Shown here: positions 26,035 to 33,927 of the stretch, piece by piece | Layout: each line of letters starts with the position of its first letter | Numbering within the stretch: the stretch's first letter is position 1 | Notes under the pieces: model-generated | What the model saw: the letters and a program-made list of their open reading frames with translations, nothing else | What the model was told of the DNA's origin: nothing | The model's database searches: none | Program-made: the position numbers and the translations under genes | Assembly: GCA_022511345.1 (NCBI GenBank) | Contig: JAFLRR010000007.1 | Location: 1 to 64,000 of the forward strand | Reading direction: 5' to 3' | Length of the DNA: 64,000 nt | DNA from: Alistipes sp. | GTDB lineage: Bacteria > Bacteroidota > Bacteroidia > Bacteroidales > Rikenellaceae

Positions 26035-27424
26035 ATCCCAAAATTCGCATCATCGAGCGGTAGGACTGCTCCTTGGCGAACAGGCGCGTGTAGTACTCGT
26101 TGTCGTCCTTGTCGCGGTCGATGATGATGTGCTTGGGCGAGGGAATCAGACAGTGCTGGATGCCGCCGAAGCCGCCGATGGACTCCTGGTAGGCGCCCGT
26201 GTGGAAAAATCCGATGTACTGCGTGTTGCCGGCCTCGAGCTTGGGCAGGAAGATGGCGTTGGTGTGCGACTCGGCGTTGTAGAAGTCCTCGCTATCGCAG
26301 GTCAGACCGCCGAGGAACACTCGCTGGTACTCCTTGTCCCAGTTGTTGATGGCCAGCATGATATAGCGCTGGTTGATGCCCCAGATGTCGGGCAGTGTGG
26401 TGATGAACGACGAGTCGATCATGTACCAGTACTCGCGGTCGTTCTGCTGCTTCTGGTTGACAATCGAGTAGAGGGCCGCGCCGCTCTCGCCGACGGTGAA
26501 CGAACCGAACTCGGTGAAGATGTTGGGCTCGACAACCTCGTTGCGCTCGCAGATGCTCTTGATCTGCGCCACAATCTCCTCGGTCAGATACTCGTAGTCG
26601 TACTCGAAGTTGAGCGAGCTCTTGATGGGGAAGCCGCCGCCGATGTTCAGGTGCTCCAAATCGGGGCAAATCTTCTTCAGCTCGCAGTAGACGTTGATGC
26701 ACTTGGCCAACTCGTTCCAGTAGTAGGCCGTGTCCTTGATTCCGGTGTTGATGAAGAAGTGGAGCATCTTCAGACGGAACTTCTTGTTCTTGTGTATCTT
26801 GGCCTTGTAGAAGTCGACGATGTCGTTGTAGCGGATGCCCAGGCGCGAGGTGTAGAAGTCGAATTTGGGCTCCTCCTCGCAGGCGATGCGGATGCCGACG
26901 TCGCAACGCTTGGATATGGCGGCGTCGAAGAGGTCTATCTCCTCCTTGTTGTCGATGACGGGGATGGTGTTGACGAATCCGTCATTGACCAGCTGGGCGA
27001 TGTTCTCGACATACTGCGGGCGTTTGAAGCCGTTGCAGATGATGTAGCGGTCCTTGTCGATGATGCCGCCGTCGTAGAGGGCGTTGATGATGTGGATGTC
27101 GTAGGCCGACGAGGTCTCAAGATGGATGTCGTTCTTCAGAGCCTCCTCCAGAACGAACGAAAAGTGGCTCGACTTGGTGCAGTAGCAGTAGTTGTAGGCG
27201 CCCTTGTAGTCGACCTTGGCCATGGCGACGTTGAACATTCGCTTGGCACGGTTGATCTGCTGCGATATCTTCGGCAGGTAGGTAATTTTGAGCGGCGTGC
27301 CGTACTGCTTGATTATCTCCATGAGCGGGATGTCGTGGAAATTCAGCTCGTTGTCCTCGACGGAAAATTCGTCCTGGGGAAAGTCGAACGTCTGTTCGAT
27401 AAGGTCTTTGTACTTATTCTTCAT
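26030..27424 (-). CDS. speA: arginine decarboxylase (PLP-dependent, fold type III)
   Basis: The 464-residue protein matches the short Bacteroidetes arginine decarboxylase family. The predicted PLP lysine lies in YCYCTKSSHF (Lys84), NIGGGFPIK forms the phosphate-binding loop, and GGLTCDSEDFYN contains the substrate-site Cys/Asp. The product agmatine feeds polyamine synthesis. Family proteins begin MKxKYxDLIxQTF, which fixes the ATG at 27424. An in-frame TTG at 27448 is rejected. No consensus promoter was found in the 278-bp divergent gap on this strand. Confidence 0.93.
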   Translation of the reverse strand: MKNKYKDLIEQTFDFPQDEFSVEDNELNFHDIPLMEIIKQYGTPLKITYLPKISQQINRAKRMFNVAMAKVDYKGAYNYCYCTKSSHFSFVLEEALKNDIHLETSSAYDIHIINALYDGGIIDKDRYIICNGFKRPQYVENIAQLVNDGFVNTIPVIDNKEEIDLFDAAISKRCDVGIRIACEEEPKFDFYTSRLGIRYNDIVDFYKAKIHKNKKFRLKMLHFFINTGIKDTAYYWNELAKCINVYCELKKICPDLEHLNIGGGFPIKSSLNFEYDYEYLTEEIVAQIKSICERNEVVEPNIFTEFGSFTVGESGAALYSIVNQKQQNDREYWYMIDSSFITTLPDIWGINQRYIMLAINNWDKEYQRVFLGGLTCDSEDFYNAESHTNAIFLPKLEAGNTQYIGFFHTGAYQESIGGFGGIQHCLIPSPKHIIIDRDKDDNEYYTRLFAKEQSYRSMMRILGY

Positions 27425-27584
27425 CTCTCGATTGCGGGCCTTTTGCAAATCCGCCTCGGCTACTTCGTCAAAAATCAGGCAAAGCGGCTCGCCCGGATTT
27501 GCGGGTTAAAGCGATTGCAAAGCAAATGTTTTTTTCGCAAATATGCAACCGCGCGCGCGATTATTTTCAAAACAGAGGTCGTTT

Positions 27585-27616
27585 TTTGTTTTTTTCGGCG
27601 AAAAAGCGTACTTTCG
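27585..27616 (+). promoter_or_regulatory. promoter for the HU-like/EBP/lptE/secG cluster
   Basis: TTTG (27585-27588), exactly 20 bp, then TACTTTCG (27609-27616) matches the Bacteroidetes promoter with one mismatch in the -7 box. It gives a leader of about 80 nt before the ATG at 27703. Confidence 0.5.
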
Positions 27617-27702
27617 GGCTCTGAAAACAAGCCTGCCGGCCGAAGCCCCGCTGAAAGCGGGAGCACGGAGCGGCGGCAGTGTCACGGCATCAACCTCGGC
27701 AC

Positions 27703-28506
27703 ATGATGAAAATATCGGATATAATATCGGACTATCTGCGCGACAACAAGCGCCTTGTAATACCGCAGCTCGGGGCCTTCATCGTAAAGGCTTCGGGCGA
27801 AACAATATTCTCGGAGCTGCTGCGCCGCGACGACGGAGTGCTGCGCGGGCTGATTGCCGCCACGGGCTTGAGCGAGCTGGAGGCGGCGGGCGCCGCGGAC
27901 CGGTTCGTCTTCGACATAAGGCACGTGCTGCAGCGCGGCGACGCATTCACAATAGAGGGCGTGGGTTCGCTGCAATACGGCCAGGGCGAGGCGATAGTAT
28001 TCACCCCGGCGCCGAAAATCGCGGCAGAGCCACAGCAGGCTGAAGCCGAGCAGGTTGCAGCGGCAGTTGATGAGACTCCGCAGACCGCGGCGGAGGATGC
28101 CGCCCAGGTGCAGCCGGCAGCAGCCGAAACCGCTGACGGCGAGCCGGACAAAAGCGTCCGGACAAGCGCGGCAGAGGGCGGTCAGAACGAGGCGCAGAGG
28201 CTGGCGGCGCAGAGGCGTGCCGAGCAGAGATACGTGCGCGGACTGCGCTATCCCGACCGGCAGCGGTTCGACGAAAAAGCCGGAGCATTCGCGCGCCGCG
28301 GCAGCATATTCGCACGCATGGACAAGTTCCTGCTGCTGGCGCTGCTGGCAGCCGTGCTGGCAGTGTCGGCCATAATCTACGGCTATGTCCGCGAGCGCCG
28401 CACACGGCAGATAGAGATAGAACTCTTCGGGACGGGCGGCACGGAATCGGCCGACGCGCAGAGGACGGATACTGGCGCAGACGGACATTCCGCCTCGGAT
28501 GAATAA
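27703..28506 (+). CDS. HU-like domain membrane protein
   Basis: The 267-residue protein starts with a roughly 95-residue HU/IHF-type domain similar to the CCDC81-like bacterial HU domains: ISDIISDYLRDNKRLVIPQLGAF ... RGDAFTIEGVGSLQYG. A low-complexity Ala/Glu/Gln linker follows, then a basic stretch and one membrane segment near the C-terminus (FLLLALLAAVLAVSAIIYGY, about 207-226). Related proteins in Bacteroidetes sometimes carry a SPOR domain, which is not seen here. The role is unknown, and linking DNA or peptidoglycan to the membrane is speculation. Either Met27703 or the adjacent Met27706 may start it. Confidence 0.7.
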   Translation: MMKISDIISDYLRDNKRLVIPQLGAFIVKASGETIFSELLRRDDGVLRGLIAATGLSELEAAGAADRFVFDIRHVLQRGDAFTIEGVGSLQYGQGEAIVFTPAPKIAAEPQQAEAEQVAAAVDETPQTAAEDAAQVQPAAAETADGEPDKSVRTSAAEGGQNEAQRLAAQRRAEQRYVRGLRYPDRQRFDEKAGAFARRGSIFARMDKFLLLALLAAVLAVSAIIYGYVRERRTRQIEIELFGTGGTESADAQRTDTGADGHSASDE

Positions 28507-29725
28507 CACAAAAACGACCCAAGCCATGGCAACGGATTTACTATCGGTAAAACAACGGTTCGGAATAATAGGCAACTCGGCGGCGCTCGACCGTGCGCTC
28601 GAGGTGGCGCTGCGCGTGGCTCCGACCGACCTGTCGGTGCTCGTGACGGGCGAGAGCGGAGTGGGCAAAGAGTTCTTTCCGCAGGTCATACACGCATATT
28701 CGGCCCGCAAGCACAACAAATACATAGCCGTAAACTGCGGCGCCATACCCGAGGGCACAATCGACTCGGAGCTGTTCGGACATGAGAAGGGTTCGTTCAC
28801 CGGAGCGACCGACTCGCGAAAGGGTTACTTCGAGGAGGCCGACGGCGGTACCATATTCCTGGACGAGGTGGCCGAGCTGCCCCTGTCGACGCAGGTGCGG
28901 CTGCTCAGAGTGCTCCAGACGGGCGAGTTCATACGCGTCGGAGCCTCGAAAACACAGAAAACCGACGTGCGCGTGGTGGCCGCCACGAACAACGACCTCG
29001 TCGAGGCGATAGCCAAGGGCCGGTTCCGCGAGGACCTGTACTACCGTCTGAACACGGTGCCCATACAGGTGCCGCCTCTGCGCGAGAGACCCGAAGATAT
29101 ATTCCTGCTGTTCAGAAAGTTCGCATCGGACATAGCCGTGCAGTACCGCATGCCGGCCGTGGTGCTCGACCCGGCGGCAAGGGCTATGCTCGAGGATTAC
29201 TACTGGCGCGGAAACATCCGCCAGCTGAAGAATGTGGCCGAGCAGATATCGGCCATAGAGGAGCAGCGCGAAATAACGCCTGCGATACTGGCCAAGTATC
29301 TGCCCCAGCAGAGCGGAGCGGCGCCGGCAGTGGCCGCAGCCGGACCGGGACGCGAGGAGTTCTCGTCGGAACGCGAATTGCTCTACAAGATACTCTTCGA
29401 CATGCGCGCCGACATGAACGAGATGAAGGCGATGCTCGCAAACATGGCACGCAACGCCGGAGTGAGAGGCTCGGAGGCCGTGCGCGGCGAGATAGCGGGA
29501 CTGCTGCCCTCGCCGGCGGCCGCGAACATAGACTATGCCGAGACGGAGGTGGTAACGGACGAGACCCCGGCACGCGAGCTGACAAAGGCAGACGTGCAGC
29601 GCGAGCAGATAGTGCGCGCACTGCGCCGGCACAACGGACGGCGCAAGGATGCCGCAGCCGAGCTGTTCATGTCCGAGAGAACGCTATACAGGCGAATCAA
29701 GGAGTTGGGGATAGAGGAGTACTGA
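28499..29725 (+). CDS. sigma-54-dependent transcriptional activator without receiver domain
   Basis: The 408-residue protein is a bacterial enhancer-binding protein. It has Walker A GESGVGKE (51-58), the sigma-54 contact loop as GSFTGA (98-103) rather than GAFTGA, Walker B GGTIFLDEV, and a C-terminal Fis-type helix-turn-helix (RKDAAAELFMSERTLYRRIKELG). It has no N-terminal phosphoacceptor or sensory domain, so activity is probably set by expression level or partners. It overlaps the HU-like gene by 8 bp. A second ATG at 28526 is an equally reasonable start. The order activator-lptE-secG is, from memory, common in Bacteroidales. Confidence 0.9.
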   Translation: MNNTKTTQAMATDLLSVKQRFGIIGNSAALDRALEVALRVAPTDLSVLVTGESGVGKEFFPQVIHAYSARKHNKYIAVNCGAIPEGTIDSELFGHEKGSFTGATDSRKGYFEEADGGTIFLDEVAELPLSTQVRLLRVLQTGEFIRVGASKTQKTDVRVVAATNNDLVEAIAKGRFREDLYYRLNTVPIQVPPLRERPEDIFLLFRKFASDIAVQYRMPAVVLDPAARAMLEDYYWRGNIRQLKNVAEQISAIEEQREITPAILAKYLPQQSGAAPAVAAAGPGREEFSSERELLYKILFDMRADMNEMKAMLANMARNAGVRGSEAVRGEIAGLLPSPAAANIDYAETEVVTDETPARELTKADVQREQIVRALRRHNGRRKDAAAELFMSERTLYRRIKELGIEEY

Positions 29726-29730
29726 GTAAG

Positions 29731-29763
29731 AATTCAAAATTCAAAATTCAAAATTCAAAATTG
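29731..29763 (+). repeat. heptanucleotide tandem repeat just upstream of lptE
   Basis: AATTCAA is repeated four times in tandem, with a partial fifth copy (AATTG), and ends directly before the lptE ATG at 29765. Slippage in 7-bp steps would change the distance between the upstream stop codon and the lptE start, and would alter the initiation region without touching coding sequence. Confidence 0.8.
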
Positions 29764-29764
29764 A

Positions 29765-30283
29765 ATGAAAAGAATATTGAAGACAATGCTGGCGGCAGCG
29801 GCGGCGGCGACAATCGCAGGCTGCGGCGTGCAGATAAAATATTCGCTCTCGGGAGCCTCGATTCCTCCCGACGCAAAGACGTTTTCGGTGGCTTACTTCC
29901 CGAACAACGCCCCGATGGTGGCGCCGATACTCAGCGCGACGCTCACCGACGAGCTGGTGTCGAAATTCTCGCGCCAGACGCGTCTGCAGCAGGTCGACGA
30001 GGGCGGCGACTTCGCATTCCAGGGCGAAATCACAGGATACTCGTCGACCACATCGTCGGTATCGTCCGATGACAACGCGCTGCTGAACAGACTCACAATA
30101 AGCGTCAGGGTGACATTCACAAACGCCGTAAACGAGAACGACTCGTGGGTCAACCGCACATTCACGGCATATGCCGACTACGACTCGACGCGCCTGCTGA
30201 GCGAAATAGAGGGCGAGCTGATTCCGGAAATCGTGGACCAGCTGGTGACCGACATATTCCAGGCATCGGCCTCGAACTGGTAA
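29765..30283 (+). CDS. lptE: LptE family lipoprotein (LPS assembly)
   Basis: The 172-residue protein has a lipoprotein signal peptide (TIAGC) and resembles Bacteroidetes LptE: CGVQIKYSLSGASIPPDAKTFSVAYFPN, followed by an alternating beta/alpha pattern. LptE plugs the outer membrane LPS translocon LptD. It lies in the order activator-lptE-hypothetical-secG. The AATTCAA repeats lie directly before its start. Confidence 0.82.
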   Translation: MKRILKTMLAAAAAATIAGCGVQIKYSLSGASIPPDAKTFSVAYFPNNAPMVAPILSATLTDELVSKFSRQTRLQQVDEGGDFAFQGEITGYSSTTSSVSSDDNALLNRLTISVRVTFTNAVNENDSWVNRTFTAYADYDSTRLLSEIEGELIPEIVDQLVTDIFQASASNW

Positions 30284-30288
30284 CGGAT

Positions 30289-30783
30289 ATGGGCAGACTG
30301 GCCGAATATATAAAGACGCAGGGCCGCAGCCAGGCCCCCGAAGCAGAGGAGCTGGACGAGATACTGGCCCGCTGCGAGTGGTTCACGACGGCACGCATCG
30401 TGCGGCAGCAAATCACCGGCCGCAGCGAGGTGGCGGTCGCAGCGCTGGCTCCCTGGCGCGCGCTGTCGCCGCTGGCCCGGCGAAGCGTGGACCGGACGCT
30501 GCTCACGGAACGCTCGGCAGAGGAGATAATCGACCGGTTCCTGAAGGTCGAGGAGCTGCGCATAGTGGCCCCGGAGGATGGCGCCGCAGCTGCTGACGAG
30601 CAGATAACGACCGAGGCTCAAATCGACGGCGAAGACGACGTGGTGAGCGAGGAGCTGGCGGAAATATATCTCGCTCAGGGGCTCAGAGAGCAGGCTGTGG
30701 CGGTTTACGGCAAATTAAGTTTGCTAAATCCGGAAAAAAGTGTTTACTTTGCCGAACTTATCGACAAAATCGAAAATAATTAA
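30289..30783 (+). CDS. hypothetical protein with TPR-like C-terminus
   Basis: The 164-residue protein begins MGRLAEYIKTQGRS. Near the end it contains the helical SEELAEIYLAQGLREQAVAVYGKLSLLNPEKSVYF stretch, which resembles a single tetratricopeptide repeat. The ATG at 30289, 5 bp after the lptE stop, fits close coupling. It is a conserved hypothetical of the lptE-secG neighbourhood in Bacteroidales as I recall it. No function is known. Confidence 0.75.
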   Translation: MGRLAEYIKTQGRSQAPEAEELDEILARCEWFTTARIVRQQITGRSEVAVAALAPWRALSPLARRSVDRTLLTERSAEEIIDRFLKVEELRIVAPEDGAAAADEQITTEAQIDGEDDVVSEELAEIYLAQGLREQAVAVYGKLSLLNPEKSVYFAELIDKIENN

Positions 30784-30795
30784 AATTTTAAGAAT

Positions 30796-31137
30796 ATGTT
30801 GTACACCATTTGCATCTGGCTGATTCTCGTCGCGAGCGTCCTGATCATTCTGGCAGTGCTCGTGCAGAATCCCAAAAGCGGCATGGCCGCCAACTTCGGC
30901 GCTGCCAACAGCACCATAGGCGTGCGCGGCACGGCCGACTTCCTGGAGAAGTTCACCTGGACGATGGCTATAGCTATCGTAGCCCTGAGCCTGCTGGCTA
31001 CCGTGGCTGCAGGCGGAGCTCACGGCAGCAGCAACATCTCCAAGGATCTGGACCGTCTGCCCCAGCAGTCGTCGACTCAGGCGATTATCCCGCAGGTAGA
31101 CATTCAGGCCGACGAGGCTGCTCCCGCAGAGGAGTAA
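30796..31137 (+). CDS. secG: preprotein translocase subunit SecG
   Basis: The 113-residue protein has two membrane segments (about 2-20 and 50-72) joined by the SecG loop VLVQNPKSGMAANFGA. A polar C-terminal tail follows, longer than in E. coli but usual for Bacteroidetes. SecG stimulates SecYEG-mediated protein export. It is the last gene of its cluster and is followed by a terminator. Confidence 0.95.
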   Translation: MLYTICIWLILVASVLIILAVLVQNPKSGMAANFGAANSTIGVRGTADFLEKFTWTMAIAIVALSLLATVAAGGAHGSSNISKDLDRLPQQSSTQAIIPQVDIQADEAAPAEE

Positions 31138-31166
31138 CAGAGGGCCGACGAAAGCCTAACGAAGAC

Positions 31167-31198
31167 AAACGGGCATTGCCGACGGCAGTGCCCGTTTT
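31167..31198 (+). terminator. rho-independent terminator after secG
   Basis: AAACGGGCATTGCC, loop, GGCAGTGCCCGTTTTG forms a strong hairpin followed by a short T run, 30 bp after the secG stop. Confidence 0.85.
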
Positions 31199-31305
31199 GC
31201 ATGGCCGAAAGAGCGTGAAGGAAAGAGGCATATGCCTCTACGGCTATATATTCGGAACAATCGAACAGTCATTTCCGCACGGTGGCAGACGATACGGGAA
31301 AACTA

Positions 31306-31338
31306 TTTCCTTTTTTCGAGTTTTGTTTTCTACATTTG
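31306..31338 (+). promoter_or_regulatory. promoter of the RND efflux operon
   Basis: TTTC (31306-31309), 21 bp, then TACATTTG (31331-31338) fits the Bacteroidetes promoter. It leaves a leader of about 110 nt before the outer membrane factor gene at 31455. No dedicated regulator gene adjoins the operon. Confidence 0.6.
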
Positions 31339-31454
31339 TCCGCATTTAACGCGATGCGGCAGGCCGGATCGGCGGCAGAACCCTCAGAGCCCCGAAAAGA
31401 GTTGAGAGAGGCGACTGCGATACCCGCCAACGCATCGGCTACAAACGAAACAGG

Positions 31455-32858
31455 ATGATGAGAAACAACATTTTGCGAACGGCGGCATTGTCGATACTCG
31501 CGACGGCCGTGACGGCTGTGCAGGCTCAGACGCCCGGCCAATACGACGCCTACCAGGGCGACTCGCCAAAGCGCATAACGCTGACCCTGGAGCGCGCACT
31601 CGAAATAGCGCTCAGCGACAACCCCACAATCAGGATAGCTGACACAGAGGTCGAGCGATACGACTATGTGATAGGTCAGACGCGCGGCTCGCTGCTGCCT
31701 CAGATATCCGCCGACGGTACATACACCCGCTCGGTGGTCAAGCAGGAGATTGCAAAAGGTCTCTCGTTCGGCGCCGACAACACCATAACGGCAAACGCCA
31801 GCCTCTCGCTGCCGCTATTCGCGCCGGCCGTGTGGAGAACCCTGCGAATGAACCGAACGCAGATGGCCGCAGCGGTCGAGAGCGCCCGCTCATCGCGGAT
31901 AGAGCTCACGGCAGAGGTCAAGAAGGCTTTCTACAACGTGCTGCTGGTGGAGCAGTCGCTCGAGGTGCTGCACGAGTCGGAGTCGACAATAAAGCAGACG
32001 GTGGACGACATCGAAGTAAAGCTGCAAAACGGAGTAAGTTCGGAGTACGACTTCCTGACGGCCCAGGTGCAGCTGAGCAACCTGCAGCCAGACATTATCA
32101 GGACCGAAAACTCGGTGGCTACGGCCAAGCTGCTGCTGAAGATGTATCTGTCGCTGCCCGAAGATATAGATATAGAGGTGTCGGGCTCGCTCGACGCCAT
32201 GAGCTCGCTCGTAGACCGCAGCGTGGAGCTGTCGACCGACATATCCGAAAACAGCCAGCTGAGGGCTCTGGACCTGCAGGAGGAGCTGCTGCGTCACCAG
32301 CTGAAGGTGGCAAATGCCAGCCGACTGCCGTCGATAGGAGCGTTCGCATCGGCTTCGTACTCGGGTAATGACCTGGACCGCAGCAGCTTCGGCGCATTCG
32401 GCGGAGGCTCCGCAGACTCGGAGGCCGGAACGGCCGGCGCCATAACGCGCAGCAGTTTCTACTGGCAGCACCCGGTATCGGTGGGAGTGCAGATATCGAT
32501 ACCGATATTCGCGGGTCTGTCGAAGATGAAGCAGGCGCGCTCGATAAAGAACCAGATAGCACAGATGGGAATGCAGCGCGAGTATGCTCGACGCCAGATA
32601 GATGTGCAGCTGCGCTCGGCAATAAACGACATGCTCGCCGCTCGTGCCTCGATGAAGGCGCAGGAGCAGACAGTGCGCCAGGCCGAAAAGGCATATTCGA
32701 TAGCCGACACGCGATTCAGCAACGACGCCGGAACCATTCTGGAGCTCAACTCGGCGCAGCTGGCCGAGACGCAGGCAAGGCTGGGATACTCGCAGGCCAT
32801 ATATGAATATCTGACCGCATGCGCGGAGTATGAACGAATACTCGGCCGCGAAAAATAG
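31455..32858 (+). CDS. TolC family outer membrane efflux protein
   Basis: The 467-residue protein has a Sec signal peptide (to about residue 25, AQTPG) and the two duplicated TolC/OEP coiled-coil halves: LTLERALEIALSDNPTI at the start and the second repeat near LDLQEELLRHQLKVANASRLPSI. It forms the outer membrane channel of the tripartite pump. It is followed at 8 bp by the adaptor gene and then by the RND permease, a normal efflux operon order. Confidence 0.92.
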   Translation: MMRNNILRTAALSILATAVTAVQAQTPGQYDAYQGDSPKRITLTLERALEIALSDNPTIRIADTEVERYDYVIGQTRGSLLPQISADGTYTRSVVKQEIAKGLSFGADNTITANASLSLPLFAPAVWRTLRMNRTQMAAAVESARSSRIELTAEVKKAFYNVLLVEQSLEVLHESESTIKQTVDDIEVKLQNGVSSEYDFLTAQVQLSNLQPDIIRTENSVATAKLLLKMYLSLPEDIDIEVSGSLDAMSSLVDRSVELSTDISENSQLRALDLQEELLRHQLKVANASRLPSIGAFASASYSGNDLDRSSFGAFGGGSADSEAGTAGAITRSSFYWQHPVSVGVQISIPIFAGLSKMKQARSIKNQIAQMGMQREYARRQIDVQLRSAINDMLAARASMKAQEQTVRQAEKAYSIADTRFSNDAGTILELNSAQLAETQARLGYSQAIYEYLTACAEYERILGREK

Positions 32859-32866
32859 AGTAAAAT

Positions 32867-33898
32867 ATGAAATCGAAAAATATCATGAAGAAGTTACTGA
32901 TTGCGGCTCTGGCCGCAGCCGCGTGCGGATGCTCGGGCGGCGGAAACAAGAACGCCGCAGCGGCCTCGGAGGCTGAGACCGCCATACTCACGCGAACCGA
33001 AGCGGCTCATGCCCAGACGGTGGTTCTGTCGGAGACTTTCACCTCGGAGATAGAGGCCGGCAAGGAGAATGACATAACCCCCGCAGTGTCGGGTGTGCAC
33101 ATCGACCGAATAATGGTCGACGTGGGCGACCGCGTGAAGGAGGGTCAGCTGCTCTTGACGCTCGACCCCACGCTCTACAACCAGCAGGCCCTGCAGCTGA
33201 GCAACATCGAGGCCGACTATGCGCGTCTGAAGCCCGTGTTCGAGGCCGGAGGAATATCGCGCCAGCAGATTGAGCAGCAGAAGACGGCGCTGGAGGTGCA
33301 GCGCGAAGTGGTGGCCAACCTGAAGAAGAACATCGAGGTGCGCTCGCCCCTGACGGGCGTGGTGACGGCTCGCAACTACGACCCGGGAGATCTGTTCGCG
33401 GCAATGCCCGTGCTGCATGTCATGCAGATAAATCCGCTGAAGATAACGGTCAACATCTCGGAGCAGTACTTCCCCGCTGTGAAGGTGGGAATGCCCGTGG
33501 AGCTGGCTGTGGACCTCTTCCCCGACCGTACGTTCGAGGGCCGCGTGTCGCTCGTGCACCCGGCATTCGACGCCGCAACGCGCACATTCACCGTGGAGGT
33601 GACCGTGCCAAACGGCGAGGATAAGCTCCGCCCGGGAATGTTCGCCCGCACAACATTCGACATGGGCAAGAAGGAGGGCGTGATGGTGCCCGACGTGGCG
33701 GTGCAGAAGCAGGTGGGTTCGGCCGAAAGATACATATATGTAATAAAGGACGGCAAGGCCGAGCGCCGCTCGGTGAAGGTCGGCAGGCAGGTGGACAAGT
33801 ATGTCGACATACTGTCGGGCGTGGAGGATGGCGAGCAGGTGGCCGTGACGGCTCTCTCGCGTCTCTATGACGGTGCGCCGGTCAAGATTGCCGAGTAA
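32867..33898 (+). CDS. RND efflux periplasmic adaptor subunit
   Basis: The 343-residue protein is an HlyD/AcrA-type membrane fusion protein with a lipoprotein-like N-terminus (AAACGCSGG). It has the barrel-sandwich halves, an alpha hairpin (QALQLSNIEADYARLKPVFEAGGISRQQIEQQ), RSPLTGVVTARNYDPGDLF, and a C-terminal beta barrel. It links the permease to the TolC-like channel. The ATG at 32867 is used; 32885 (MKKLLIAAL) is an alternative that gives a tighter signal peptide. Confidence 0.92.
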   Translation: MKSKNIMKKLLIAALAAAACGCSGGGNKNAAAASEAETAILTRTEAAHAQTVVLSETFTSEIEAGKENDITPAVSGVHIDRIMVDVGDRVKEGQLLLTLDPTLYNQQALQLSNIEADYARLKPVFEAGGISRQQIEQQKTALEVQREVVANLKKNIEVRSPLTGVVTARNYDPGDLFAAMPVLHVMQINPLKITVNISEQYFPAVKVGMPVELAVDLFPDRTFEGRVSLVHPAFDAATRTFTVEVTVPNGEDKLRPGMFARTTFDMGKKEGVMVPDVAVQKQVGSAERYIYVIKDGKAERRSVKVGRQVDKYVDILSGVEDGEQVAVTALSRLYDGAPVKIAE

Positions 33899-33927
33899 AG
33901 TATAACAACTAACGCAAAGACATTTCG

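Noticed and set aside
27425..27448. TTG start for arginine decarboxylase
   Set aside because: Family members begin at the following ATG (27424).
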